Shown in pieces: positions 1 to 8,772 of a stretch of DNA of 60,906 bases (position 1 is the stretch's first letter; every line of letters begins with the position of its first letter). Source of the DNA: Arenibacter latericius DSM 15913 (GTDB lineage: Bacteria; Bacteroidota; Bacteroidia; Flavobacteriales; Flavobacteriaceae); the NCBI RefSeq assembly GCF_000424985.1, contig NZ_AUKX01000036.1, forward strand, positions 1 through 60,906, written 5' to 3'. The notes under the pieces are model-generated. The model was not told where the DNA came from and did no database searches. It worked only from the letters and a program-made list of their open reading frames with translations. A program made the position numbers and the translations under genes.

Positions 1-225
1 GTTAGTAACCTAGCCAACAAGAAAATAAAGAGCCTACTTGATCTATGTGCAAAATCGGCCTTACAGCATAATCCGGAAATGAAAGCATATTACCAGAGGA
101 GACTGGAGGAAGGAAAAAACAAGATGAGCACAATCAATATTATTAGAAACAAATTAGTGTCCAGAATGTTTGCAGTTATTACGCGAAATGAACCCTATAT
201 TAATCTTATGAAATATGCAGCTTAG
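1..225 (+). CDS. IS110-family transposase, C-terminal end (cut by window edge)
   Basis: The first 75 codons are open from the window edge to a TAG stop. The peptide contains the run NPEMKAYYQRR, then EGKNKMSTINIIRNKL, and ends NLMKYAA. This is the usual C-terminal end of the transposase_20 (IS116/IS110/IS902) region of IS110-family DEDD transposases. The catalytic DEDD domain lies outside the window, so its integrity cannot be judged. IS110 elements lack classical inverted repeats, so the right end of the element cannot be placed from this sequence alone. Confidence 0.8.
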   Translation, partial: VSNLANKKIKSLLDLCAKSALQHNPEMKAYYQRRLEEGKNKMSTINIIRNKLVSRMFAVITRNEPYINLMKYAA

Positions 226-272
226 GATTGTTGATAAATTAAAGTAGATATCCTTTTTTTAATCATAGAATA

Positions 273-300
273 CAGGCGGGCAGGCCTGATTTTTTTTTTT
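273..300 (+). terminator. Probable rho-independent terminator after IS110 transposase
   Basis: CAGGC (273-277) pairs with GCCTG (284-288) around a 6-nt loop, followed by an 11-nt T-run at 290-300. It is correctly oriented to end transcription of the transposase that stops at 225. The stem is only 5 bp, so strength is uncertain. Confidence 0.5.
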
Positions 301-442
301 GGTCCGAACATTTAAATATTAATAGTAGTATCCATCAGGTGTCTTAGTAAGTTTCCTAGAGGATATAGCTGTTTTAGCAGTTTATTTATATCATTTATTT
401 AAACTAATGCAGTAGTATAAAGCGAGTTTAAGAATACAAACT

Positions 443-450
443 TATATTTG
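443..450 (+). promoter_or_regulatory. Candidate Bacteroidota -7 promoter element (TATATTTG)
   Basis: TATATTTG matches the TAnnTTTG -7 consensus of Bacteroidota sigma-ABfr promoters and lies about 110 bp upstream of the start codon at 561. No clear TTG -33 element is visible at the usual spacing, so the assignment is tentative. Confidence 0.35.
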
Positions 451-560
451 TCATGCTAGTTAAACTACAGGTTCACTTATATTTAAATTATTCGGTAAAA
501 TAATTTTTTTATAGTGATAACTAAAGACTAGTAGTTTAAGTAAATAATTCGAAGTTCCCT

Positions 561-2594
561 ATGACCTTAAGTACATTAAAATCATCCCTATTTAAAGCCT
601 TACAATCCTTTAGCATCTATGCCCTTATTGCGCTGATTTTTCTTTGGGTTATAAGTGCCATAGAACTTTTTATTTATAAGGAAAGTCACTTTTTACCAAT
701 GGGGTACTTTAGCTTGCTGAAATCTAGTTTGTTTATTGATACCGTATTTTGGGTGCAATGGGTTTTTATCCCATTTATTATTTTTACACTTATTTTCATC
801 TTACATCAAAAAACTGCAAAGATTTTTTTAGGGTCCATATTGGTTCTTCTATTTATTATTCATTTAAGCTTAATAAATTATTACAATACTTCTCTTGTTT
901 TACTAGGTGCAGACCTTTTTGGGTATTCTATAAAAGATATTAAACAGACCGTAGGGGCATCTGGTGGCGTATCGCTCATTTCCGTATTGGGTGTATTCAT
1001 TGTCTTAGCTCTACTTTTATTGGCGTTATATTTTATTCCTAAAAAATGGAAAGCTCCCAAAGCCATCGCTATTGCATTACCAATTGCTTCTCTATTAGTT
1101 TATAGTACTGGGATTGCTAAAGTTATAGCTAAGCCGCAATTAAGCACAGACTTTGCAAATAACTTGGTAGTTAATAAGTCGGAACACTTTTATAGTGAGG
1201 CGGCAAATTACTTATTTAAAAAAGGATACGAGGTAGATATATATGCCGATGACTATTTGGGTGGCCCTGGTGCTGCGCAATTGGCCGGATTAAAAACTGT
1301 GGATTATATTGATGATGCCTATCCATTTTTACATACAAGGCCTCAAGACGACGTACTATCCCCGTTTTTTAAGGCTAAACAGCAGGCTCCTAATATTGTT
1401 GTAATTATCGTAGAAGGTTTGGGAAGGGCTTATACTAATGAAGATGCGTATTTAGGTAACTTCACTCCTTATTTGGATTCTTTGTCTCAAAATAGTCTCT
1501 ACTGGAAAAACTTTTTAAGTAATGGAGGGAGAACCTTTGCAGTATTGCCCTCATTAGTAGGCTCACTTCCGTTTGCAGAGAATGGATTTTTAGCCTTGGA
1601 AGATAAGATGCCTAATGAAAATTCGTTGATGAGTATTTTAAAGAACCATGGATACGAAGCCAGCTTTTATTATGGAGGAGATGCTAGTTTTGATGGTATG
1701 AAGGGCTATCTTGAAAAGAATGGAATAGATAATATTTTTGATGAGGGAACATTTCCCAGTACGTATAAAAAACTACCTGCAAATAATAATTTCACTTGGG
1801 GTTATGGTGATAATGAACTATATCGCTATTACTTAAATAGTCAAAGAGACGATACCATAACAAAACCTAAACTGAATATTTTACTTACCGTTACTACCCA
1901 TAGTCCGTTTTTATTACACAACAATGAGTATTATAAGAAGAGGTTTGAAGAACGATTAGACGAACTTGGATTTAATAATGATAAAAAGAAGGAATATGAA
2001 GGATATGCCAAACAATATGCTACTATTCTCTATGCAGACGATGCTATAAAAGATTTCATAAAAGAATATAAGAAACGTGATGATTATGAAAATACGATTT
2101 TCCTAATTACAGGCGACCATCGTATTCCAGAGATTCCTATGAGTACTAAGATAGATCGCTATCATGTACCATTGTTACTCTTTTCACCTATGTTAACTAG
2201 GACTGCAGAAATTGCATCTTTGTCCAGTCATTTTGATATTGCCCCTAGCTTACTGAATTATTTAGGGAACAACCACCAGGTTCAACTACCAGAGCAGGTG
2301 AGCTTTATGGGAAGTGGGTTAGATACAGTTCGTAAATTTAGAAATATTAAACAAATCCCATTAATGCAAACAAAGACAGATTTGGTCGACTTTGTTATGG
2401 GGGACTATCATCTTAATGGAAACAATTTGTATCAATTGATTGACAATATGGGGGAAGTTTTAGTTGATAACCCAGAAAAAAAGCGGGAATTACAAGCCGC
2501 TTTTGAAGCTTTTAAAAGACGAAATAGGGAACTCATTAATGAGGCTCCCTTGGTGCCCGATTCTATTTATAAAAAATACAACGCTAATTATTGA
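561..2594 (+). CDS. LTA synthase-like sulfatase-fold phosphoglycerol transferase
   Basis: A 677-aa inner-membrane enzyme. Five hydrophobic helices span about residues 17-190, followed by an extracytoplasmic alkaline phosphatase/sulfatase-fold domain at about 275-600. Expected active-site features are visible: Glu285 in the IVEG motif, Thr325 in GGRT as the likely nucleophile, and Asp519-His520 in TGDHR as metal ligands. LtaS/OpgB relatives transfer glycerol-phosphate from phosphatidylglycerol to a polymer or glycan. Bacteroidota make no classical lipoteichoic acid, so the acceptor is unknown. The gene converges on the exopolysaccharide-type operon with a 7-bp overlap of the 3' ends, so modification of that glycan is a reasonable inference. 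A phosphoethanolamine transferase or true sulfatase is less likely. The ATG start is followed directly by the first membrane helix. Confidence 0.82.
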   Translation: MTLSTLKSSLFKALQSFSIYALIALIFLWVISAIELFIYKESHFLPMGYFSLLKSSLFIDTVFWVQWVFIPFIIFTLIFILHQKTAKIFLGSILVLLFIIHLSLINYYNTSLVLLGADLFGYSIKDIKQTVGASGGVSLISVLGVFIVLALLLLALYFIPKKWKAPKAIAIALPIASLLVYSTGIAKVIAKPQLSTDFANNLVVNKSEHFYSEAANYLFKKGYEVDIYADDYLGGPGAAQLAGLKTVDYIDDAYPFLHTRPQDDVLSPFFKAKQQAPNIVVIIVEGLGRAYTNEDAYLGNFTPYLDSLSQNSLYWKNFLSNGGRTFAVLPSLVGSLPFAENGFLALEDKMPNENSLMSILKNHGYEASFYYGGDASFDGMKGYLEKNGIDNIFDEGTFPSTYKKLPANNNFTWGYGDNELYRYYLNSQRDDTITKPKLNILLTVTTHSPFLLHNNEYYKKRFEERLDELGFNNDKKKEYEGYAKQYATILYADDAIKDFIKEYKKRDDYENTIFLITGDHRIPEIPMSTKIDRYHVPLLLFSPMLTRTAEIASLSSHFDIAPSLLNYLGNNHQVQLPEQVSFMGSGLDTVRKFRNIKQIPLMQTKTDLVDFVMGDYHLNGNNLYQLIDNMGEVLVDNPEKKRELQAAFEAFKRRNRELINEAPLVPDSIYKKYNANY

Positions 2595-3754
2595 TTTTGG
2601 GTAATAATTTCCATTTCATTTTCTAATATTTGGGTAACCATAGGTTTGTAGAAATTCCAAAAGAAACTACCGCGTTCTAAAGGGTCACGGTCATCAAAAA
2701 AGAAACCTTTAAAAAAACCGATGCCTTTAAAATAGGAACTATTATATTTAATAGGATTATCGCTAAAGTCGCCCGAAAAATAAAAAAAGCGGTAGTCGTC
2801 TCCCAAATGTCGAGTTACCGCAGGAAACGACTCTGGAATGCCATATTTGGCCAGTTCTTTACTTCCTTCTGGCAATAGATTTAATTTATAAGATGCATCA
2901 ACCGTATTTACTTCTAGGTTAGGAACCATAATATCGAACCAAAATGGATATTTTGTTTTTTCTGGTAAATGCCATCTACTTTGTCCCTCGGGAGTAGCAT
3001 GGATATAAGGAAGAGCATTGTTTACATGTGTGCCCTCTTCTAAAATAACTACTTGGTCATTGTCATTTACAAAAACGAGACCGGCACGGGAAAAGGGCCA
3101 TGCTCCATTATGGGAATTTTTGTAATTCTCTATTAGCCACTTAGGGATTTCTAAATTTACGGTGGGGTCTAAATTATTAAAATAGCGGCCTGTCCATCCG
3201 GTCCATTTTAGTTGGAACAAATCTTCAAATTTTTTTCTGTTACCAGAATGGGTAGGGGAGCCAATGGTATTAAACTCGGTAATAATAAGTTTATGACGAT
3301 CTTTCATCGCTTTTAAAAAGACAATATCGTCATTGCTTAAGCCACCATAAAGCATACCCGACTGTTCACCTACATTTCCTTCCTTATACCATTCGTTTTT
3401 GTAAATTCCGTAGGTATCGGTGTAATAGGTCATGTCAGCATCGGCACTTAATTTTTTCAATTGGTCTTGTGTAAATCTTTCAAGGCCTTTTAATTGGAAC
3501 TCTTCATTTTTTAATGGAAAAAAACCAAAATAATCTTCACCTATCTTATAAGGTTTATCTGATGTTTTGGTGTACCTGTTGTGGTTTAAAATCCAACCTA
3601 ATGAAATATGTTCTTGGCCTTTTTTAGTTAGTACAGTTTTGTCTACTAACGCTATCACCAATTTTTTTTTAGGCGTAGCCAACCAAGTCACAAACATGGT
3701 AATGGGAGTTGCAATTATCAGAACAAGTAGTAGTCCTATGATTCTTTTTGCCAT
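2588..3754 (-). CDS. Membrane-anchored protein of unknown function in polysaccharide operon
   Basis: A 388-aa protein with one N-terminal membrane helix at about residues 5-27 (rich in Leu, Ile and Val after MAKR) and a large extracytoplasmic remainder. I do not recognise the family. The body has alternating beta-strand/loop patterns such as ADMTYYTDTYGIY and KLIITEFNTIG, consistent with an alpha/beta Rossmann- or flavodoxin-like fold. It ends in an aromatic-rich segment (GIGFFKGFFFDDRD). It is the last gene of the operon and starts only 3 bp after the stop of the YaiO-type gene, so translational coupling and a shared role in glycan assembly or export are likely. Function is not assigned. An enzyme acting on the nascent polysaccharide, such as a hydrolase or deacetylase-like protein, is a guess only. 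Confidence 0.75.
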   Translation of the reverse strand: MAKRIIGLLLVLIIATPITMFVTWLATPKKKLVIALVDKTVLTKKGQEHISLGWILNHNRYTKTSDKPYKIGEDYFGFFPLKNEEFQLKGLERFTQDQLKKLSADADMTYYTDTYGIYKNEWYKEGNVGEQSGMLYGGLSNDDIVFLKAMKDRHKLIITEFNTIGSPTHSGNRKKFEDLFQLKWTGWTGRYFNNLDPTVNLEIPKWLIENYKNSHNGAWPFSRAGLVFVNDNDQVVILEEGTHVNNALPYIHATPEGQSRWHLPEKTKYPFWFDIMVPNLEVNTVDASYKLNLLPEGSKELAKYGIPESFPAVTRHLGDDYRFFYFSGDFSDNPIKYNSSYFKGIGFFKGFFFDDRDPLERGSFFWNFYKPMVTQILENEMEIITQNQ

Positions 3755-3757
3755 AAG

Positions 3758-5017
3758 TTAAAAACGTTTACTATAGCCAACACTTAGAGAAATTTGGTTT
3801 CCCTTAGTTTCTGGTGCGTATTCCTGATTTTCCAATGAAGCTTGGATACTAATTACATTGGTGTCCCAAAGTAATTTTTTATACCCTAATGCAAAGTTGA
3901 TAGATTTTAGTTTATAGATATTGTCCGGATCAAAGGCTACGCTATTTACATTGTCATCTGGGGATATTCCGGTGCCAATTTTAAAGCTAAGGTAATCATC
4001 TGCCCCCCCAAGATAATATCTCGTGGTTAAGGAATAGGAATGAGAGATTGAATTGGTGGAAGGGGTAAGGTAGGTTCGTAAATTAAACCAATAATTCTTA
4101 TAGTATTTACCCACACCAACAGTATAGATCCAGGTATTACCTGAAAAAGCTAGAAATCGAAATCCAGCATCAGCTTCAAAGGAAGAAGGAAGGTTGGCAT
4201 ATAAAGAAAAGCCTGCACGGTACCGTGGAAAAATACCTTTGTTTTCAGAAATTCCACCACTAACATAAGCATAAAACAGATTTGATATTCTTGGATATGC
4301 ATCCACTTCAAACTGTGCACCGTTGGTAGTAAATCTATTGGCATAATTAAAACGGGCAATCACAGAACCTAATTTTGTTTGTCTGCTATAGTTTACGCTA
4401 GCTAAATGCCAAGGATCATCAAATCGTTTGTCAAAATAAATAAAATCGTAGGTTAGTCCAATGCTGTTTTTTGCAGAAGAACTATTAACGCTTCCTAATA
4501 AACTTCTTGCTTCTGTGAGTTCAGGGTTATTTCTTAGCAACTGATCTATTACAGTTCTAGATTCGTCATACCGTTTTAAATCCTTTAAAACCTTAGCCTT
4601 TAACAATCCAAGGTTTTCGGAATCAGGATGCTGGTTTATACCAGCATTAAGGATATTTAAGCTTTTTTCCGAGTCGGAATTCCAATATTCTAGGTTGGCA
4701 TAAGCTAGTGTTGCTTCTTCGTGTCCTGCTTCTTTCTTTAGCACTTCTTCAAAAACCATTCTAGCTTTTGGAAGACTATCCGTATAGGTGTATATACGAC
4801 CTAAAAAGACACTTACCTCTAAATAGTCCGGACTTTTAGCCAATGCTTTCTTAAGTAAGGATATTGCTTTTCCATAGTTGTCTTCATCAAAGGCAGCCTT
4901 CCTTGCATTGGTATAAAGTTCGTCTGTAGATAGTTCTGTTTGTGCAGATAGGGGGACAAACTGGAAGACTAAGAGTAATAATAAAAAAAGTTGAATTTTA
5001 TATTTAGCCATAATCAT
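3758..5017 (-). CDS. TPR plus YaiO-family outer-membrane beta-barrel protein
   Basis: A 419-aa exported protein. The signal peptide is MIMAKYKIQLFLL onward, with a probable cut after PLSAQ near residue 26. Residues about 28-170 carry several tetratricopeptide repeats (for example AISLLKKALAKSPDYLEV and LNAGINQHPDSENLGLLKAK). From about 185 to the end the sequence is amphipathic beta-strand with many aromatic girdle residues, ending in VGYSKRF as outer-membrane barrels do. This matches the YaiO_OMP family, found next to YaiP-type glycosyltransferases, and resembles PgaA-like TPR-barrel exporters. It lies 10 bp after the GT2 gene, so it probably forms the outer-membrane exit for the glycan made there. 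A second ATG two codons in is an equally possible start. Confidence 0.85.
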   Translation of the reverse strand: MIMAKYKIQLFLLLLLVFQFVPLSAQTELSTDELYTNARKAAFDEDNYGKAISLLKKALAKSPDYLEVSVFLGRIYTYTDSLPKARMVFEEVLKKEAGHEEATLAYANLEYWNSDSEKSLNILNAGINQHPDSENLGLLKAKVLKDLKRYDESRTVIDQLLRNNPELTEARSLLGSVNSSSAKNSIGLTYDFIYFDKRFDDPWHLASVNYSRQTKLGSVIARFNYANRFTTNGAQFEVDAYPRISNLFYAYVSGGISENKGIFPRYRAGFSLYANLPSSFEADAGFRFLAFSGNTWIYTVGVGKYYKNYWFNLRTYLTPSTNSISHSYSLTTRYYLGGADDYLSFKIGTGISPDDNVNSVAFDPDNIYKLKSINFALGYKKLLWDTNVISIQASLENQEYAPETKGNQISLSVGYSKRF

Positions 5018-5027
5018 TAGATAATAG

Positions 5028-6464
5028 TTAATTAGGTTTTGTTTTTGATGGGTTAGATAAGCCTGTTCGGGTCATTTTTCCCCAGGTTGTTTTCCCCAAT
5101 ATTAAATCTATGTTTCCTTTAACAGCGGACCACATTACAAAAGGATGATATAAAATAGGCTCTAGTAAAGCAGTACGAAGTAAACGCAGCATATACTTAG
5201 GTTTTTTATATTGTTGGAAAGAAAATTCTTCAAAGAATAAGGCCGTTATAGAAAATAAAATTGAAAAGGTATAGACTACTCCAAAAAATATTAGAAAGAC
5301 AGGCAAATTTAATTGACCGAAAAGGAACATTAAGATTAAAAATATTATTCCAGCAAATTCGATTAAAGGTGCAAACCATTCAAAAAACATCCAATAAGGA
5401 GTGCTGAGCATGCCTAACACCCCGTATTTTGGATTAAATAGAAGTCTTTTATGTAAACCTAAGGTCTCTATAGTACCACGTGTCCAGCGGTTTCTTTGTC
5501 TATATAAAACCTTCCAACTTTGCGGTACTTCTGTCCAACACAACGGGTCAGGAACAAAGCTGACCGTATATGGTATTTTTTTATCCCTCATTAGTCGGCG
5601 CATACGGACTAATAGCTCCATGTCTTCACCTACCGTATTTGGATTATAACCGCCAGATTCAATGACAATTTTCTTGTCGAACATGCCAAATGCCCCAGAA
5701 ATTAGTAACAGGCCATCTACACGTGACCATGCCATTCTACCCATTAAAAATGCTCGGAAATATTCTAGAATCTGTGCACGGGCAATAAAGGTATCCGGTA
5801 AACGAACTTTAATAATTCTGCCATCTTCTATAATGCACGAATTGGCAACACGGATAATCCCTCCAGAGGCAATTACCTTCTTATCATTGTTTAAAAACGG
5901 TTTTACCAGCTTTAAAAGTGCATCCCTTTCTAAAATACAATCTACATCTATACAACAAATAATATCGTGGCTACAGCAATTAACTCCCGTATTTAGAGCG
6001 TCTGCTTTACCACCATTTTCTTTATCAATTACTTTTAAGTTTTTATAAGCCTGATGTTTTGAAGAGTATATGCCTCGGACATTTTTTGTATTAATATGGG
6101 GGTAATACAGTACATCATCTAGGTATAGGTCAAATGTGCTAATTAAACTCTGTAGGGTATTATCGGAACTCCCATCATTGATGATAACAATTTCGAAAGA
6201 AGGGTAATCCAGAGTGAGTAATGACCTTACATTTTCAATTACGTTTGCTTCCTCGTTATAGGCTGGAGCCAAAACTGAAATCTTAGGGAGATGGGAAGAT
6301 TGGAGTAAGGGGACTTCATCTTTAAAATTATGCTTGCGCTTATAATCGCGTAGTTCCATAAAAGAAAATAGCGCCAAGAAAACGTAGCCTGATATGATTA
6401 TTAAACCATAGGTTAAAAACAGCAGGCTTGCTATGTCTATTAATTCGAAAAAATTAAAATTCAA
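5028..6464 (-). CDS. Processive GT2 polysaccharide synthase (BcsA/PgaC/HasA-like)
   Basis: A 478-aa inner-membrane glycosyltransferase. An N-terminal helix (about 9-36) is followed by a cytosolic GT2 domain (about 57-330) and C-terminal helices at about 350-410. Processive-synthase motifs are present: LAPAYNEE, NDGSSDN, the DxD motif D173-V-D175, GED in NTVGEDME, and QRNRW at 323-327 followed by TRG. Such enzymes polymerise a beta-linked glycan from nucleotide sugars and extrude it through their own membrane channel. The sugar cannot be read from sequence. No ATG precedes the first helix in frame, so TTG at 6462-6464 is the best start. Its partners are the YaiO barrel just downstream and the HEAT and phosphorelay proteins upstream. 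Confidence 0.9.
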   Translation of the reverse strand: MNFNFFELIDIASLLFLTYGLIIISGYVFLALFSFMELRDYKRKHNFKDEVPLLQSSHLPKISVLAPAYNEEANVIENVRSLLTLDYPSFEIVIINDGSSDNTLQSLISTFDLYLDDVLYYPHINTKNVRGIYSSKHQAYKNLKVIDKENGGKADALNTGVNCCSHDIICCIDVDCILERDALLKLVKPFLNNDKKVIASGGIIRVANSCIIEDGRIIKVRLPDTFIARAQILEYFRAFLMGRMAWSRVDGLLLISGAFGMFDKKIVIESGGYNPNTVGEDMELLVRMRRLMRDKKIPYTVSFVPDPLCWTEVPQSWKVLYRQRNRWTRGTIETLGLHKRLLFNPKYGVLGMLSTPYWMFFEWFAPLIEFAGIIFLILMFLFGQLNLPVFLIFFGVVYTFSILFSITALFFEEFSFQQYKKPKYMLRLLRTALLEPILYHPFVMWSAVKGNIDLILGKTTWGKMTRTGLSNPSKTKPN

Positions 6465-6536
6465 TACTAACTGATTTTTTATAGGATTGTTAAATGATGG
6501 ATGATTTTCACTAGAGCTTGCTAATTTTAGATTTTC

Positions 6537-7589
6537 CTATGCCTGTAGCATTGTAATCTTCTTAAAATCATCTATCTCTTCTTTAGCACCTCCTGGGTTA
6601 AGATGGCGTGCAATTTTAAGATAGGAAACTCTAAGGTCTAGTTCCTCTTGAAGAATAAATGGCGCTACAGATTTCAGCTGTTCTTCAAGTCCAATTTCTC
6701 CTAATGTGATTAAGATTTCTTTTTTAATTTGAGGGTTCTCTTTTGAAAAATTTTCTACTAAAATGGGTATCATTTCCGGGGCTTCCATTTTTCGTAAGGA
6801 AATTATGGTCTGCAGACGTATTTCGAGATCTTTATGATTTAAGAATTTCAGTAAGATAGGGATATGCTGATATTGGTTGTAGTCTGCAATCATTTTTAGA
6901 TTAAAAACTACAACACTAGTTAACTTATGATACAGCCATCTAGAAAAATCAGGGGGGACTCCTTCATAGGTCTTAAGGCCATTTTCGATATGGATCTGTT
7001 CCCAAAGAGTTAATGGAGTAGTTACCTTGTCTAAAAACCCTAATGGGTTGTCTGTAGATCTATGTATTAGGTATAAAAAAGCTTGTTGCCTTACTTCTTT
7101 ATTTTTAGCGTTGATAAATGAGTCAACTAAATCCATTGGAATATCCATGTCCAATTGATAAGCAACATTTAGCGCTCTAGCCTGCCTATACCATTCTTTT
7201 TGTGTTAAGTCTTGGATAAGAAAGTTGTATAATCCAAAACCGTAAAATATTTCCTTAATTACGGCTGAGGATTCCCCTTTTAAATTTTCGGCATAAACTA
7301 GAAGTTGTTTTGTAGCTACTTTTTTGTCTAGCGTAGTTTTAAGTTGATTCTTTATGAATCTATTAATCTCATTCGGTTTATCAAAATCTTCATTGAATAA
7401 ATAGTTATTGATAAAATCTATTAATAACACCTCTAATTTATCTTTTCTTTGATTTCTAAAGTTTTTATGTACTCGTAGATAAAGGATAAGACTTATTAAA
7501 GATATCGCTAGAATAAAAAACACCAAAGACATTACTAGGTTAATTTCCAGTAGGGAGGGTAAGTCAATAATGTAAGGTGGTGTCAACAT
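6537..7589 (-). CDS. Membrane-anchored HEAT-repeat protein
   Basis: A 350-aa protein with one N-terminal helix (about residues 15-40, NLVMSLVFFILAISLISL) and a soluble, alpha-helical body. The C-terminal third shows HEAT-repeat pairs such as FLNHKDLEIRLQTIISLRKM and FSKENPQIKKEILITLGEIG, spaced about 30 residues apart. HEAT arrays bind other proteins. Its position between the receiver gene and the glycan synthase suggests a scaffold that links the phosphorelay to the synthase at the inner membrane, which is inference. It starts 34 bp after the receiver stop codon and ends 72 bp before the synthase start. No catalytic motif is seen. Confidence 0.8.
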   Translation of the reverse strand: MLTPPYIIDLPSLLEINLVMSLVFFILAISLISLILYLRVHKNFRNQRKDKLEVLLIDFINNYLFNEDFDKPNEINRFIKNQLKTTLDKKVATKQLLVYAENLKGESSAVIKEIFYGFGLYNFLIQDLTQKEWYRQARALNVAYQLDMDIPMDLVDSFINAKNKEVRQQAFLYLIHRSTDNPLGFLDKVTTPLTLWEQIHIENGLKTYEGVPPDFSRWLYHKLTSVVVFNLKMIADYNQYQHIPILLKFLNHKDLEIRLQTIISLRKMEAPEMIPILVENFSKENPQIKKEILITLGEIGLEEQLKSVAPFILQEELDLRVSYLKIARHLNPGGAKEEIDDFKKITMLQA

Positions 7590-7623
7590 TAAAAAAGATA
7601 TAATTAGGCCCTAGTGCCATATT

Positions 7624-8010
7624 TTAATTATCTGATAACTGATTTTTAAAAGAACCAATACTTCTTTTAACGCGCAAAGCTAATTCATTTGGACTAAAGG
7701 GTTTGGTTATAAAATCATCAACACCCATGGTAAAGGCATTAGTAATAATATCTTCTTGGGTTGCTGTAGACAGAACAATGATAGGAATATTTGGATGATT
7801 TTTCTTTATATACTCTATTAGTTGATTGCCAGAAACAAAAGGCAACATTAAATCCGTTAGGATTAAGTCAAAATGATTGTTTTCTAATTGCTCCATAGCA
7901 CTCCTTCCATCTATTGCCGTAACAACATCATAGCCTTCTTTTAAAAGCTTAAATTCAAGAGACTTAACAACCATCGGATTGTCTTCTATGACCAATATTT
8001 TTTTCTTCAT
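7624..8010 (-). CDS. Single-domain response regulator (receiver only)
   Basis: A 128-aa CheY-like protein starting MKKKILVIEDN at the ATG at 8008-8010. A TTG two codons upstream is also open. The receiver is intact: acidic pair near residues 9-10, phosphoacceptor Asp53 in LILTDLMLP, conserved Ser/Thr in VLSTA and Lys103 in ITKPF. There is no output domain, so it must act by protein contact. It begins 2 bp after the stop of the Hpt gene, so the two are likely translationally coupled. The Hpt protein is its obvious phosphodonor and the HEAT protein or synthase its plausible target. Confidence 0.9.
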   Translation of the reverse strand: MKKKILVIEDNPMVVKSLEFKLLKEGYDVVTAIDGRSAMEQLENNHFDLILTDLMLPFVSGNQLIEYIKKNHPNIPIIVLSTATQEDIITNAFTMGVDDFITKPFSPNELALRVKRSIGSFKNQLSDN

Positions 8011-8012
8011 TT

Positions 8013-8732
8013 TCAAATCTTTTCTATTGGAGTATCTACAGTTATTTGGTTTTGTATTAGTTGGTACTCTAATTTTAGTTCTTGCACCAAAGCACTTAGT
8101 TCTTCATCATCCTTGGAATGTTCCATGCGCTGACACAGTTCTTTTCCTTTTTGATTTAGAAGCATATCGAAAGAAGGTTTTATGCTATGCGCAATTTTTC
8201 TTACCTCTTCAAAATGCCGTTGATCAATAGAAGTTTCAAGTTCTATTAATTTTTCAGAAACTGAAACTTTAAAAAGAGCGAGTGATTCAGAAATAAACTC
8301 TTTGTTACCATCAGACAGATCTATTAAATAGTCTAAAGAATAGGCTTTGGGTAACTTCTCAGCTTCATTAGGTATATCTAAATCATTTAGGAAGTTTTCT
8401 ACTTCTTTAAGGGTTTTATCTGAATATGGTTTTTTTAAGAAGCCTTGTAGTTTTCTAGCTGTAGTATGGGTGTCGGACTCTAATGCTATTAGGGTAGGGT
8501 GTTCTTTTTTAAGTTCTGTTCGCATATAATCCATGGTTTGCAATCCGTTTAATGGAATAGAAGACTCTTCTAATATGAGTAAGTTGGGATTGCCATTTTC
8601 CATGACCCATTGTATAGCCCCCATACTGTCGCTAAAATCTAGAACCTCAAATGAACTGTCAGTTAGAATTGTTTTTAGAATAGCACGCTCATCGGCTTGA
8701 CGTTCTACTAATATGATTTTTTTGTTTTGCAC
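8013..8732 (-). CDS. Pseudoreceiver-Hpt phosphotransfer protein
   Basis: A 239-aa protein with two parts. Residues 1-118 look like a receiver domain but lack its chemistry: the acidic pair reads VERQ, and the phosphoacceptor position is Glu56 (codon GAG at 8565-8567) in LILEESSIP. The conserved Lys-Pro near residue 101 is kept. Residues 130-238 form an Hpt four-helix bundle with His182 in KIAHSIKPSF as the phosphorylatable residue. It is therefore the likely middle step of a kinase REC to Hpt to REC relay. The start codon is GTG, because no in-frame ATG fits the receiver-like fold. It lies 40 bp after the hybrid kinase. Confidence 0.82.
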   Translation of the reverse strand: MQNKKIILVERQADERAILKTILTDSSFEVLDFSDSMGAIQWVMENGNPNLLILEESSIPLNGLQTMDYMRTELKKEHPTLIALESDTHTTARKLQGFLKKPYSDKTLKEVENFLNDLDIPNEAEKLPKAYSLDYLIDLSDGNKEFISESLALFKVSVSEKLIELETSIDQRHFEEVRKIAHSIKPSFDMLLNQKGKELCQRMEHSKDDEELSALVQELKLEYQLIQNQITVDTPIEKI

Positions 8733-8772
8733 CTGATTTTATAGGTTTTAGTTTGATTATTTGAGTTGAGTC

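Larger units (their letters stand above)
226..560. other. Intergenic region: IS110 right flank and LTA-synthase-like gene leader
   Basis: This 335-bp stretch has no credible ORF. It starts with the right end of the IS110 element, whose boundary is unresolved. A GC-rich hairpin plus T-run lies at 273-300, and a TAnnTTTG-type promoter element at 443-450 lies upstream of the gene that starts at 561. The rest is AT-rich without recognisable structure. Confidence 0.6.
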
